A DNA stretch of 64,000 bases from Bacteroidales bacterium (GTDB taxonomy: Bacteria; Bacteroidota; Bacteroidia; Bacteroidales; Rikenellaceae). Location: positions 1-64,000 of the forward strand of contig CAJSYJ010000001.1 in assembly GCA_910574205.1 (NCBI GenBank), written 5' to 3'. Below the pieces are notes generated by a model. That model had not been told where the DNA came from, searched no databases, and was given only the letters and a program-made list of their open reading frames with translations. The translations under genes and the position numbers were made by a program. Each line of letters begins with the position of its first letter. Positions within the stretch are counted from its first letter, which is position 1. Shown piece after piece: positions 47,558 to 55,669 of this stretch.

Positions 47558-48637
47558 ATGAGACATCTTATCGAGCCGACGGATCTGTCGGTGCAGGAGA
47601 CAAACGAAATAGTCGCGCTTGCCGAGGATATAATCGCGCATCGCGACAGGTATGCAGACCGCTGTCGCGGCAAGAAGCTGGCGACGCTGTTCTACGAGCC
47701 GAGCACGCGGACGCGACTTAGTTTTACCTCGGCCATGATGGAGCTGGGAGGCAACGTTATAGGTTTTTCGGATGCGCGCAATTCGTCGGTAAGCAAGGGC
47801 GAGACCGTGCAGGATACGGTGCGTGTAATCAACTGCTTCGCAGACATTATCGCTATGCGCCACTGGGTCGAGGGCGCACCGCTCGCGGCGACGCAGGTGT
47901 CGCGCACGCCCGTAATCAATGCCGGCGACGGCAGCCACAGCCACCCTACTCAGACGCTGACCGATCTGCTGACGATCAAGCGCGAATTGGGTCGTCTGGA
48001 TAATCTGACGATAGGTTTCTGCGGCGACTTGAAGTTCGGCCGCACGGTGCATTCTCTGATAAAGGCCATGTCGCGATACGACAACATCCGCATAGTGCTT
48101 ATCGCTCCGCCGGAGCTGCGCCTGCCGTCGTATATCAAGTCGGAGGTGTGCGACCGCTGCGGTATGGATTATCGCGAGGTCGACGACATGGAGAGCGTAA
48201 TGCCCGAATTGGACGTACTTTATATGACGCGTGTGCAGAAGGAGCGTTTCGTGGACGAGGAGGAGTTCGAACGAGTGAAGGACTGCTTTGTGCTGGATGC
48301 GCGAAAGATGTCTATGGCAAAGAGCGATATGGCTGTGTTGCACCCGCTTCCGCGAGTCAACGAGATTTTGCAGGAGGTTGACGACGACCCGCGTGCCGCC
48401 TATTTCCGTCAGGTCGAGAACGGTAAGTTCGTGCGTATGGCTTTGATGCTGCGCCTGCTGGAATGGGCGGAAAAGGATTCGCTCGTCGAGCGTCCCGCAG
48501 CAGAGCAATCGACCGGACATACATGTTCGAATCCTCGTTGCATTACCAATACCGAGCCTGTCGAGCCGCTGTTCCATGCCTCGCAGACCGAGCCGGACGT
48601 CTACCGTTGCGTGTATTGCGAAGCGATAGCGAAGTAG
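47558..48637 (+). CDS. pyrB: aspartate carbamoyltransferase with C-terminal PyrI-type zinc domain
   Basis: A 359-residue protein. Residues about 1-312 form a normal ATCase catalytic chain, with the carbamoyl-phosphate loop FYEPSTRTRLSF near 46, the mobile loop SVSKGET near 77, GDGSHSHPTQTLTDL near 127 and HPLPRVNEI near 262. The last 40 residues hold CSNPRC and, 22 residues later, CVYC, with ITNTEPVEPLF between them. This closely matches the zinc-binding domain of the enterobacterial regulatory chain PyrI. The PyrI allosteric (nucleotide-binding) domain is absent, and no separate pyrI gene is in the window. ATG 47558 is chosen; a TTG 9 bp earlier is also in frame. Confidence 0.92.
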   Translation: MRHLIEPTDLSVQETNEIVALAEDIIAHRDRYADRCRGKKLATLFYEPSTRTRLSFTSAMMELGGNVIGFSDARNSSVSKGETVQDTVRVINCFADIIAMRHWVEGAPLAATQVSRTPVINAGDGSHSHPTQTLTDLLTIKRELGRLDNLTIGFCGDLKFGRTVHSLIKAMSRYDNIRIVLIAPPELRLPSYIKSEVCDRCGMDYREVDDMESVMPELDVLYMTRVQKERFVDEEEFERVKDCFVLDARKMSMAKSDMAVLHPLPRVNEILQEVDDDPRAAYFRQVENGKFVRMALMLRLLEWAEKDSLVERPAAEQSTGHTCSNPRCITNTEPVEPLFHASQTEPDVYRCVYCEAIAK

Positions 48638-48719
48638 CCGGGGACCGAATCACTACACAAGCCTTCGCCCATATAGTGGAGCAGTAGAGTCCCGATATCG
48701 CGAGAAGCAAACGTAAGAT

Positions 48720-48755
48720 GATCCCCCTGCCGGCATAACCTCCGGCAGGGGGATC
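48720..48755. terminator. bidirectional terminator between pyrB and mutS
   Basis: Perfect 13-bp stem ATCCCCCTGCCGG (48721-48733) / CCGGCAGGGGGAT (48742-48754) with an 8-nt loop, between the convergent pyr operon and mutS. T tracts are weak, but the stem is very stable. Confidence 0.8.
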
Positions 48756-48786
48756 TCTTTGAAACGCATATGACGGTCAATTGTCG

Positions 48787-51414
48787 TCAGAGTCCTGTGA
48801 TCTTCTTTATCTCGTTGAGCTTGTTGAGCGCTTCGATCGGTGTGAGCGAGTCTATGTCGAGCCCCTTTATCTGGTCGCGTATCTGTACCAGAACAGGGTC
48901 GTCGAGCTGGAACATCGACAGCTGGATATTGCTGCCGGCGGCTTCGACGACCTCCTCTTTGATGTTGTGTCGTTTCTTCGAGCGATGCTTCAAGTCGCCG
49001 CTGGGAACTATCTCGTTGTTACCGTATACCTGTTCGAGATTCTTCAATATCGACTCGGCGCGGGCTACAACCGACTGCGGCATGCCAGCCATACGTGCGA
49101 CGTGTATACCGAACGAGTGTTCGGTGCCGCCGCGCACGAGCTTGCGAAGAAAGACTATCGTCTTATCGATCTCCTTTACCGTAACGTGGTAATTCTTCAC
49201 GCGCGGTAGCATATGCTCGATCTCGTTCAGCTCGTGGTAGTGCGTGGCGAAGAGCGTTCGGGCATGCGCCGTGGGGTTGTTGTGCAGATACTCGACCATG
49301 GCCCATGCTATCGATATGCCGTCGTAGGTGCTGGTGCCGCGGCCTATCTCGTCGAGCAGCACTATGCTGCGCTCGGATATGTTGTTGAGTATGCTCGCCG
49401 ATTCGAGCATCTCGACCATGAATGTCGATTCGCCCTGCGAGAGGTTGTCCGACGCGCCGACACGCGTGAAGATCTTGTCGACGATGCCGATATGCGCCGC
49501 CTCGGCCGGCACGAACGATCCCATTTGCGCCATAAGCACTATAAGCGCCGTCTGTCGCAACAGCGCCGACTTACCCGACATGTTGGGGCCGGTAATGACT
49601 ATTATCTGCTGGCTCCTATCGTCGAGCATGATGTCGTTGGGTATATACTGCTCCCCTACCGGCATGAGCGTTTCGATGACGGGGTGGCGTCCCTGCTTGA
49701 TCTCGATGCGTGCACCCTCGTCGAGCGTAGGACGTACATAATGCCGTTCGACGGCCAGCCGTGCGAGCGATTGCAGGCAGTCGATATTGGCTACGGCGCG
49801 GGCGTCGCGCTGCAAGGCTGCAAGCTCGCCGGCGACGAATGCGATTATATCGGCGTATATCTGTGCTTCGATTTGCAGGATGCGCTCCTCGGCGCCCAGA
49901 ATCTTCTGTTCGTACTCTTTCAGCTCCTCGGTAATGTAGCGTTCGGCATTGGCGAGAGTCTGTTTGCGTATCCACGTCTCGGGCACCTTGTCCTTGTGTG
50001 CGTTGCGCACCTCGATATAGTAGCCGAAGACGTTGTTGTAGCTGATCTTCAACGAGGGGATGCCCGTAAGCTCGCTTTCGCGATGCTGTATCTGCGCCAG
50101 ATAGTCCTTGCCGTGCAGAGCTATGCGGCGCAAATCGTCCAGTTCGGCCGATACGCCGTCGGCGATGACGCCGCCTTTCTGTATCTGGTTGTTCTGCGGG
50201 TCGGGATATATGTCGGATGCGAGCCTGTCGCGCAGCCCGGTCAGCGGCTGTATACCTCCGGCAAGGTCGTGCAGTCCGTCGTGGTCGGTCGACTCCATGA
50301 TCGTTTTAAGCATCTCGACCGACGAGAGCGAGTTCTTCAGCTGCACCAGCTCGCGCGGTGTAACGCGCTGCGTGGCAATGCGGGAGGCTATGCGTTCGAG
50401 GTCGCCGATAAGCGATACGTGCTCGCGAATGGCATCGGCCAGCTCGGCATCGTCGACCAGCCGTTGGACGATCTCCTGACGTCGCGTAATCCGCTCGATG
50501 TCGACCAGCGGCATGGCTATCCAGCGTTTCAGCATGCGGCCGCCCATTGCCGAGAGCGTGCGGTCCATCACGTCGGCGAAGCTGCACTTGTCGATCGACG
50601 AGTTGGACGAGAATAATTCGAGGTTGCGGATAGTGAACCTGTCGATCCATACGGAGTCGTTGCGGTCGATACGCGCTATGGACGATATGTGCGCCGTCTG
50701 TTTGTGCTCGGTAAATTCGAGGTAATAGAGTATCGAGCCGGCAGCCGAGATGCCTGCCGTCATGTGGTCGACGCCGAAGCCTTTGAGCGACTGCGTGCCG
50801 AACTGCTTGCAGAGCTTGTCGCGGTTGATCTGCTCGGAAAAGACCCACTCGTCGAGACGGTAGGTGTAGTGTTTCGAGCCGAAGGTCTCGCGGAACCGCT
50901 CCTCCTCGCCGCGCTGGTAGACGATCTCTTTCGGTGCGAGGTTGGAGATGAGTTTGTCGATGTACGTGTCGTCGCCCTCGGCGGCGTAAAACTCGCCCGT
51001 CGAGACGTCGAGGAAGGCTATGCCGGTGGTCTTGCGGCCGAAGTAGACGGCTGCAAGATAGGTGTTCTCCTTATTCGCCAGGAGGTTTTCTCCCATTATC
51101 ACGCCGGGTGTGACAAGCTCGATTACGCCACGCTTGACGAGCCCCTTGACCTGCTTGGGGTCTTCGAGCTGTTCGCATATCGCCACGCGTTCGCCCGCTC
51201 GCACGAGTTTGGGCATGTATGTGTCTATGGCATGGTACGGAAATCCGGCCAGCTCGACATACGATGCCGATCCGTTGGCGCGCCGCGTAAGCGTGATGCC
51301 CAGAATACCGCTGGCCTTAATGGCATCCTGACCGAAGGTCTCGTAAAAGTCTCCGACGCGGAACAGCAGTATCGCATCGGGATGCACCGCCTTGATGTCG
51401 TAATATTGCTTCAT
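48787..51414 (-). CDS. mutS: DNA mismatch repair protein MutS
   Basis: An approximately 875-residue MutS1. The mismatch-binding Phe-x-Glu is in FRVGDFYETFG near residue 16 of this start. Connector, lever and clamp domains follow. The ATPase has Walker A ITGPNMSGKSALLRQ near 594, Walker B VLLDEIGRGTSTYDG near 680 and the GTEHSFGIHVA dimer region near 770. The frame stays open to 51492, but a -7 box TATCTTTG (51497-51490) covers that point, so transcription begins near 51484; ATG 51414 or an in-frame TTG just upstream is the likely start. The repair partner mutL is not in the window. It is transcribed toward the pyr operon. Confidence 0.94.
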   Translation of the reverse strand: MKQYYDIKAVHPDAILLFRVGDFYETFGQDAIKASGILGITLTRRANGSASYVELAGFPYHAIDTYMPKLVRAGERVAICEQLEDPKQVKGLVKRGVIELVTPGVIMGENLLANKENTYLAAVYFGRKTTGIAFLDVSTGEFYAAEGDDTYIDKLISNLAPKEIVYQRGEEERFRETFGSKHYTYRLDEWVFSEQINRDKLCKQFGTQSLKGFGVDHMTAGISAAGSILYYLEFTEHKQTAHISSIARIDRNDSVWIDRFTIRNLELFSSNSSIDKCSFADVMDRTLSAMGGRMLKRWIAMPLVDIERITRRQEIVQRLVDDAELADAIREHVSLIGDLERIASRIATQRVTPRELVQLKNSLSSVEMLKTIMESTDHDGLHDLAGGIQPLTGLRDRLASDIYPDPQNNQIQKGGVIADGVSAELDDLRRIALHGKDYLAQIQHRESELTGIPSLKISYNNVFGYYIEVRNAHKDKVPETWIRKQTLANAERYITEELKEYEQKILGAEERILQIEAQIYADIIAFVAGELAALQRDARAVANIDCLQSLARLAVERHYVRPTLDEGARIEIKQGRHPVIETLMPVGEQYIPNDIMLDDRSQQIIVITGPNMSGKSALLRQTALIVLMAQMGSFVPAEAAHIGIVDKIFTRVGASDNLSQGESTFMVEMLESASILNNISERSIVLLDEIGRGTSTYDGISIAWAMVEYLHNNPTAHARTLFATHYHELNEIEHMLPRVKNYHVTVKEIDKTIVFLRKLVRGGTEHSFGIHVARMAGMPQSVVARAESILKNLEQVYGNNEIVPSGDLKHRSKKRHNIKEEVVEAAGSNIQLSMFQLDDPVLVQIRDQIKGLDIDSLTPIEALNKLNEIKKITGL

Positions 51415-51481
51415 CAGAGGCGTTTCGACATATTTCTTCTCTATTTTCTTATCTGCTCCCAATTTCGGTTTCAAGTTTTGG

Positions 51482-51660
51482 TTGAGACGCAAAGATACGA
51501 ATAAGCGAGGGCAATGCCAAATTTATTTGAGCATTGCCGAGCAGGAGTATCTTCGACGCAGTCAAAGTACGAATAAGCGAGGGCAAATGCAAACGTGTTT
51601 GCAATTTGCCGAACGAGAGGATCTTCGGCAAAGCCAAAGATACGAAGAAAATCCGAGAGC
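51482..51660. repeat. tandem hairpin repeats upstream of mutS
   Basis: Two full units and one partial unit of roughly 75 bp begin with AAAGaTACGAAtAAGCGAGG (near 51491, 51565 and 51637). Unit 1 has stem GGCAATGC/GCATTGCC plus GATAC/GTATC. Unit 2 has GGCAAAT/ATTTGCC plus TGCAAAC/GTTTGCA. The third unit is partial. Stems differ in sequence but remain paired. The beginning of each unit, read on the minus strand, is a TAnnTTTG-like box, and the first one serves as the mutS -7 box. Confidence 0.6.
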
Positions 51661-52275
51661 GATGCACCGGAAAAGTAAATAATGTTAAAGTGCGGTAAAT
51701 CAGAATTTGGAAGCCTCGTTCGGCCGTAGGCTTCGCTAAGGGTAAAAAAACGAAAAAGAGCCCCGAACCCGAATATGGGACGACTGAATGCTACTTATCC
51801 GTTGCCCTTTTCAAGGGTCGGATAACGCCCGTTTCGCCTACCGTCGGCCGCCCAATTCGATCGCTGTCTCGCTGCGCCGTCGCTTCTCCTCGCATCCCGA
51901 TTACAAAAGTAGCTATAATTTCGGTTCGGGAGTAAAAAGACAGGGGCAAAGCGCCGAGTGAGGTTTTTGTTTCTAAATATTGATACACATCATATCCCGC
52001 GAACTCAACCTGCCTATTTCTCGCAAGAGAAAATCGCCTTGGTACCATAAGAATAACATGGGAGAATTACGATAGCGATTTAACTGCCGCGCGACGTGGA
52101 AAGTCATTCGGTCATACCAATACAAAAATATAAATCGTATCAACTTCAAATCCTTTGCTGTCTGACAGTACGTAAAAACTGACAGCAAGGGATGACCATG
52201 AGAATCAGTCCAAGATCGCAAAACAAGCGACAACCGTTATTTTGTTTATAAAGGGCTTTCGAACTCCTATGTTTT
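51661..52275. other. intergenic region, no gene seen
   Basis: About 600 bp between the mutS repeats and the SMR gene. Two overlapping short frames on the minus strand (51791-52048 and 51973-52233) lack any motif, conserved start context or neighbour logic, so no gene is called. Confidence 0.45.
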
Positions 52276-52277
52276 TT

Positions 52278-52285
52278 GTATTTTT
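52278..52285 (+). promoter_or_regulatory. SMR gene -7 box
   Basis: TATTTTTG fits TAnnTTTG and lies 62 bp upstream of the SMR start codon at 52348. Confidence 0.55.
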
Positions 52286-52347
52286 GCATTGCCTTAGAAG
52301 GAGTCGCCGAGAATTCTTGCAGTCCTCGAACAGGTTCGGATTCAGTT

Positions 52348-52629
52348 ATGAATTGGATAATTCTGATTGTCGCCGGCTTCTGCGAGGTCGGCTTTACTTA
52401 CTGCCTCGGACGTGCAAAGTCCGTTGATGGTCTCCCTTGGTGGGGCTGGATGGCAGGATTCCTTGTGTTTACGATTATAAGTATGGGATTGCAGGCAAAA
52501 GCCACGCAGAGCCTGCCGATAGGCACTGCCTATGCCGTATGGACCGGTATCGGGGCTGTCGGAACGGTTTTGGCGGGAATCCTCTTTTTCCAAGAACCGG
52601 CAACTTTTTGCCGTAATTTTGAAATATAA
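52348..52629 (+). pseudogene. SMR-family (SugE/Gdx-like) exporter, 3' truncated
   Basis: The frame encodes 93 residues of a small multidrug resistance protein. The start MNWIILIVAGFCEVGFTY has the essential Glu of helix 1, and SLPIGTAYAVWTGIGAVG near residue 57 is the conserved helix 3 segment that in SugE/Gdx proteins fits guanidinium exporters. The match stops after FFQEPATFCR, near 52612; the normal remaining 15-20 residues of helix 4 are absent and replaced by NFEI. The break coincides with the start of AT-rich foreign DNA, so an insertion or rearrangement truncated the gene. It is probably inactive. Confidence 0.75.
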
Positions 52630-52900
52630 TCTTTATCCCTTTATAATAAGGACATTGGGAGGATTGTCCGATTTTGAGGTAACGAGTTGCCAACCGTTCT
52701 TGTTGCTGCATTCTGCTTTGATATGCTTTCTTGGCATCTCGTCTGTGCTACAAAGGTAATACATTATTTCAAAAGAAGAACTATTATAGTTGATTTCCTG
52801 AAATAACAATAAAATCAACGGTTTTAGTGCAACGAATGTACGAAAGGAGTCTTCGTCCAAAATAAATAATTGCCTATTAACTCTTCATTTTAATTCCCAA
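52630..52900. other. left end of the AT-rich insertion, no clear gene
   Basis: About 270 bp between the truncated SMR gene and the phosphoesterase gene. A minus-strand frame (52860-52633) contains a promoter-like TACCTTTG and would from an internal Met encode 34 residues (MPRKHIKAECSNKNG...), but no family is recognised. Terminal repeats of a mobile element may be here but cannot be placed by eye. Confidence 0.4.
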
Positions 52901-53470
52901 TTATATGTATGTAAAGAGATTGTATTTCTCTCTCAAATTATATTTGTCATCAAGAACTGCTCCATTTGCAAATATCGTATTTTTATCTTTAACGACACCT
53001 TGATTATTATGCTCATGCCCGAATAAATGATAATGAGGTTTTACTTGAAATACTTTGTCCCGTAAAGGCACATTTCCCCAATAGGTATTATAGCTTTTAT
53101 CTAAAATCATGCTGGGAGGTTCATGCGTAATTAGTATGTCCACCTTGTCAGGAATCAAACTTACACGGTGGTTATAAGCAAGCCCAAAGAAAACAATATT
53201 ATCTATCACGCATCCACGGTCTTGAAGAAAGTGCACATTGTCGGGTAAATCTTCTATGCTTTCAGCATCCCATAGACAAAGATCATGATTTCCAGTAACA
53301 AATATTTTATGACGATATGGTAACTCTATAAACCAATTGAGAAAATCAAGGACTTCTTTTTCAGTTCCATATTCCGTGAAATCTCCACAATGCACAATCA
53401 CATCAGCTATAGGCAAACGAGATAATAGTGAATGCCGATTATGGGTGTCTGATATTTGCAATATCTTCAT
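52901..53470 (-). CDS. calcineurin-like metallophosphoesterase (third gene of the nuclease operon)
   Basis: A 189-residue metallophosphoesterase with a complete set of motifs: D-x-H in ISDTHNRHS near residue 7, GDFTEYG near 33, GNHDLCLW near 61, the metal His in ITHEPPS near 115 and GHEHNNQG near 151. The overall pattern is closest to the MPPED1/239AB-like group, which hydrolyses phosphodiesters such as cyclic nucleotides in vitro. Its ATG overlaps the stop of the beta-CASP gene by 4 bp, so it is the last member of a coupled three-gene operon in AT-rich foreign DNA. It may act on cyclic or linear nucleotides or DNA/RNA ends; the substrate is unknown. Confidence 0.88.
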   Translation of the reverse strand: MKILQISDTHNRHSLLSRLPIADVIVHCGDFTEYGTEKEVLDFLNWFIELPYRHKIFVTGNHDLCLWDAESIEDLPDNVHFLQDRGCVIDNIVFFGLAYNHRVSLIPDKVDILITHEPPSMILDKSYNTYWGNVPLRDKVFQVKPHYHLFGHEHNNQGVVKDKNTIFANGAVLDDKYNLREKYNLFTYI

Positions 53471-54729
53471 TGTATTGAAATTGATATATTCTCGATAATT
53501 GTTTTCCCTTCGTGAAAAATCTTATATTCAGACAGATTAGGAAGTGATTCGTATGCAGTATTTTCCTCTTTGTGGATGGGTATTACACCTATATGGGGAT
53601 TGACAGTTTTACATACATTTGCCAAAGTTTGTATATCTGCATGTCCGCTTGTGTGTACATAGTCTTTTGTTCCATCAAATAAGCGCTCTTTAAATAGGTT
53701 TCGGATATTTATCACACTTTCGATTGTATAGTTTTTGTTTTCTTCGGCATACCCTCCCCACATGGAATATATAAGCCAAGCACTTTCATCATTATATACA
53801 TCAAGCATATTTTTTACCAAATGATAGCCGTTTATGCGTATAGGCATAAGAAAACCTTCTCTCGTTAACTTCTGTTTTACATTTGAAGTTCTGTAATTTA
53901 CTAATTCAAAAGCATTGAAGTCGAACAGGGAAGAGTGCTTTCCTGCATATTTTGAAAATACGTCAAGGACGCTCTTTTGATATTTGTCTACAAAGAAAAC
54001 CCTACCTGTATCTTTGCATGCGGCATGAAATGAAGCAAGTCTGTCTATATCAGTAGATGAGCACAGAGCAAAGACATACTTATGCTCTTTCAGTATTTTT
54101 GTAATACGCTGTTGAATTTCATTCTCCGACACGATGCTTTCTTGTTTTCTGCCGAGCATAGTGCCCTCAGTAACTAAAATATCAACTTTACCCACGTATT
54201 TTTTTAGTGTGGAAAATAAACCTTTGCCAAGATAACCATGCTGGCGAAAGTCGCCTGTGTGAAGTATTTTCTTTCCCTCACATTCTATCTTGAACATATA
54301 TGCGTCAAACGCTGAATGACTGACGAAATAGGGAGTCAGAAATATCTCACCCTTGCCGCCAATATCAAAACGCTGTCCGGCACGATAAGTATTTATTCTT
54401 TTCACCATTTCTATTTCCTTACCATAATCGCCATATTTATTCAGCGCATCATATTTGCACAGCATGATGTCTTTAGCTCCACTCCCTATGTATTGTTTGA
54501 TACTGGTCGGAATCAGGTGGTGCAAACCAACATGGTCTCCATGATAATGGGTATAGAAAACCGCATCGGCACTTCCTGCAATATCACAAATCTGCTTCTC
54601 TGTTAATTCTGCTTTTTGATTTCCAGGAAGATTGCTTCCAAAATCAATTAAGAGTTTACAGTTATCACTTGAGATTTCCGTGATACAACCGCCAATTTGA
54701 TTGGCTCCCCTATGAATCGTGATATTCAT
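53467..54729 (-). CDS. beta-CASP metallo-beta-lactamase-fold nuclease (RNase J/CPSF73-like)
   Basis: A 420-residue MBL-fold protein with a beta-CASP insertion. MBL motif 1 is LLIDFGSN near residue 27, motif 2 HYHGDH near 61 (HxHxDH), motif 3 the His of VSHSAFDAY near 134 and motif 4 the Asp of LHTGDFRQHG near 157. Beta-CASP motif A is ILVTEGTML near 185, motif B the His of YVHTSGHAD near 359 and motif C the His of GVIPIHKEE near 383. All ligands for a two-zinc nuclease are present. Relatives act on RNA or DNA as endonucleases and 5' exonucleases. It is shorter than RNase J (about 550), lacking the C-terminal domain. It is coupled by 4-bp overlaps on both sides. Confidence 0.88.
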   Translation of the reverse strand: MNITIHRGANQIGGCITEISSDNCKLLIDFGSNLPGNQKAELTEKQICDIAGSADAVFYTHYHGDHVGLHHLIPTSIKQYIGSGAKDIMLCKYDALNKYGDYGKEIEMVKRINTYRAGQRFDIGGKGEIFLTPYFVSHSAFDAYMFKIECEGKKILHTGDFRQHGYLGKGLFSTLKKYVGKVDILVTEGTMLGRKQESIVSENEIQQRITKILKEHKYVFALCSSTDIDRLASFHAACKDTGRVFFVDKYQKSVLDVFSKYAGKHSSLFDFNAFELVNYRTSNVKQKLTREGFLMPIRINGYHLVKNMLDVYNDESAWLIYSMWGGYAEENKNYTIESVINIRNLFKERLFDGTKDYVHTSGHADIQTLANVCKTVNPHIGVIPIHKEENTAYESLPNLSEYKIFHEGKTIIENISISIQ

Positions 54730-55595
54730 TTTAAAGTTATCTGTAAATCATGGCTTTTTATCAAAGGTGCGCACATGCCTATCTTTTTAGCTTCGTCAAT
54801 TGCAATGCGTGCTTGCTCTTCCAGCTGTTCTTTTTCTTGTTTTCCCCTGTATGCCAATATAATCATCATTTTAGGTTTAGATGAGAGATTCAACACCTTT
54901 CTTTCTCCCTCGATAAGTCCCAAGCGCGATTTGATTTCAATGATACTTTCTATATCATTTTTAAGGTCTTTGCAAACGCCTTCTTTATCTATTATAGCTT
55001 TGGTTTTCTTTATATGGTCTATAATGCCCGACTCCCCTTCCACAGCTCCTATGCCTACTTTTAATTCTGTAAGATAGATGTCATTTATTCCAAATTCATT
55101 TGCCTGTGTATCAACAATAATGAGATCTATTCTTGTTTTTCCAATTCTGTCTGTTTTACTTATTTTTGCTTGGGAAAATTGCCATTCCATATCAACAACA
55201 AGAAAACGATTATTAAAGTTTCGGTTTCCCAATGCAATATTTTGCTGGACACTAAATTCCAGCCCTACCTTATGATTGTAAACAAGTTTCTTTGCCTCCT
55301 TAAAATAATTACGTAAGTACGATATGTTTTTAAGCGTGTATGCCAGGTTTTTGGTTTCAAATAAATCTATTTGAGTAACATCTTTGTAATATCCTTTGTC
55401 TAACGGTTTTATTTGGAACTCATTTTTATCGGTGTACTTAATTGTAAGTATTTTGCCTTTTCTATAATAAACTATCACCTCATTATTTTTTCTAATTTCA
55501 AAAGACAACTCAGGGTCATTAACGATTACATCAAACAGTTTCTTTAAGCAACCTTTTTGATATGCTTCTATATGCTTAGGGGTTATTGCTCTCAT
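54726..55595 (-). CDS. PD-(D/E)XK-like nuclease, first gene of a three-gene operon
   Basis: A 289-residue protein with no family that I recognise firmly. The centre holds GKTRIDLIIVD near residue 150 and, after a short hairpin, IYLTELKVGIG near 172: an Asp followed by E-x-K on the next strand, the signature of PD-(D/E)XK nucleases. A Glu in VVDMEWQF near 136 could be the helix acid. The C-terminal third is helical, with KPKMMIILAYRGKQEKEQ near 243. It opens an operon whose next gene starts within its stop codon (ATGA). It is AT-rich, unlike the host core. Function inferred: nucleic acid cleavage or binding. Confidence 0.65.
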   Translation of the reverse strand: MRAITPKHIEAYQKGCLKKLFDVIVNDPELSFEIRKNNEVIVYYRKGKILTIKYTDKNEFQIKPLDKGYYKDVTQIDLFETKNLAYTLKNISYLRNYFKEAKKLVYNHKVGLEFSVQQNIALGNRNFNNRFLVVDMEWQFSQAKISKTDRIGKTRIDLIIVDTQANEFGINDIYLTELKVGIGAVEGESGIIDHIKKTKAIIDKEGVCKDLKNDIESIIEIKSRLGLIEGERKVLNLSSKPKMMIILAYRGKQEKEQLEEQARIAIDEAKKIGMCAPLIKSHDLQITLK

Positions 55596-55669
55596 ATTAC
55601 TTCATTTATGCTGCAAAAGTAAAAAAAATCCGTGATATGACATTCGATTATCACGGACTTTGTATTGAC

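Noticed and set aside
51482..51660. CRISPR array
   Set aside because: The repeat units contain internal hairpins with variable stems and no constant repeat with unique spacers; no cas genes are present anywhere in the window.
51482..51682. 66-codon frame across the mutS-proximal repeats
   Set aside because: The apparent protein is the translation of tandem nucleotide repeats with paired stems; the structure is nucleic-acid level, not coding.
51791..52233. Two overlapping minus-strand frames between mutS and the SMR gene
   Set aside because: No motif, no -7 box at a useful distance and no family resemblance; probably chance.
52286..52347. Guanidine riboswitch before the SMR gene
   Set aside because: The 60-nt leader is too short for ykkC, and no pair of ACGR loop hairpins (guanidine-II) can be seen.
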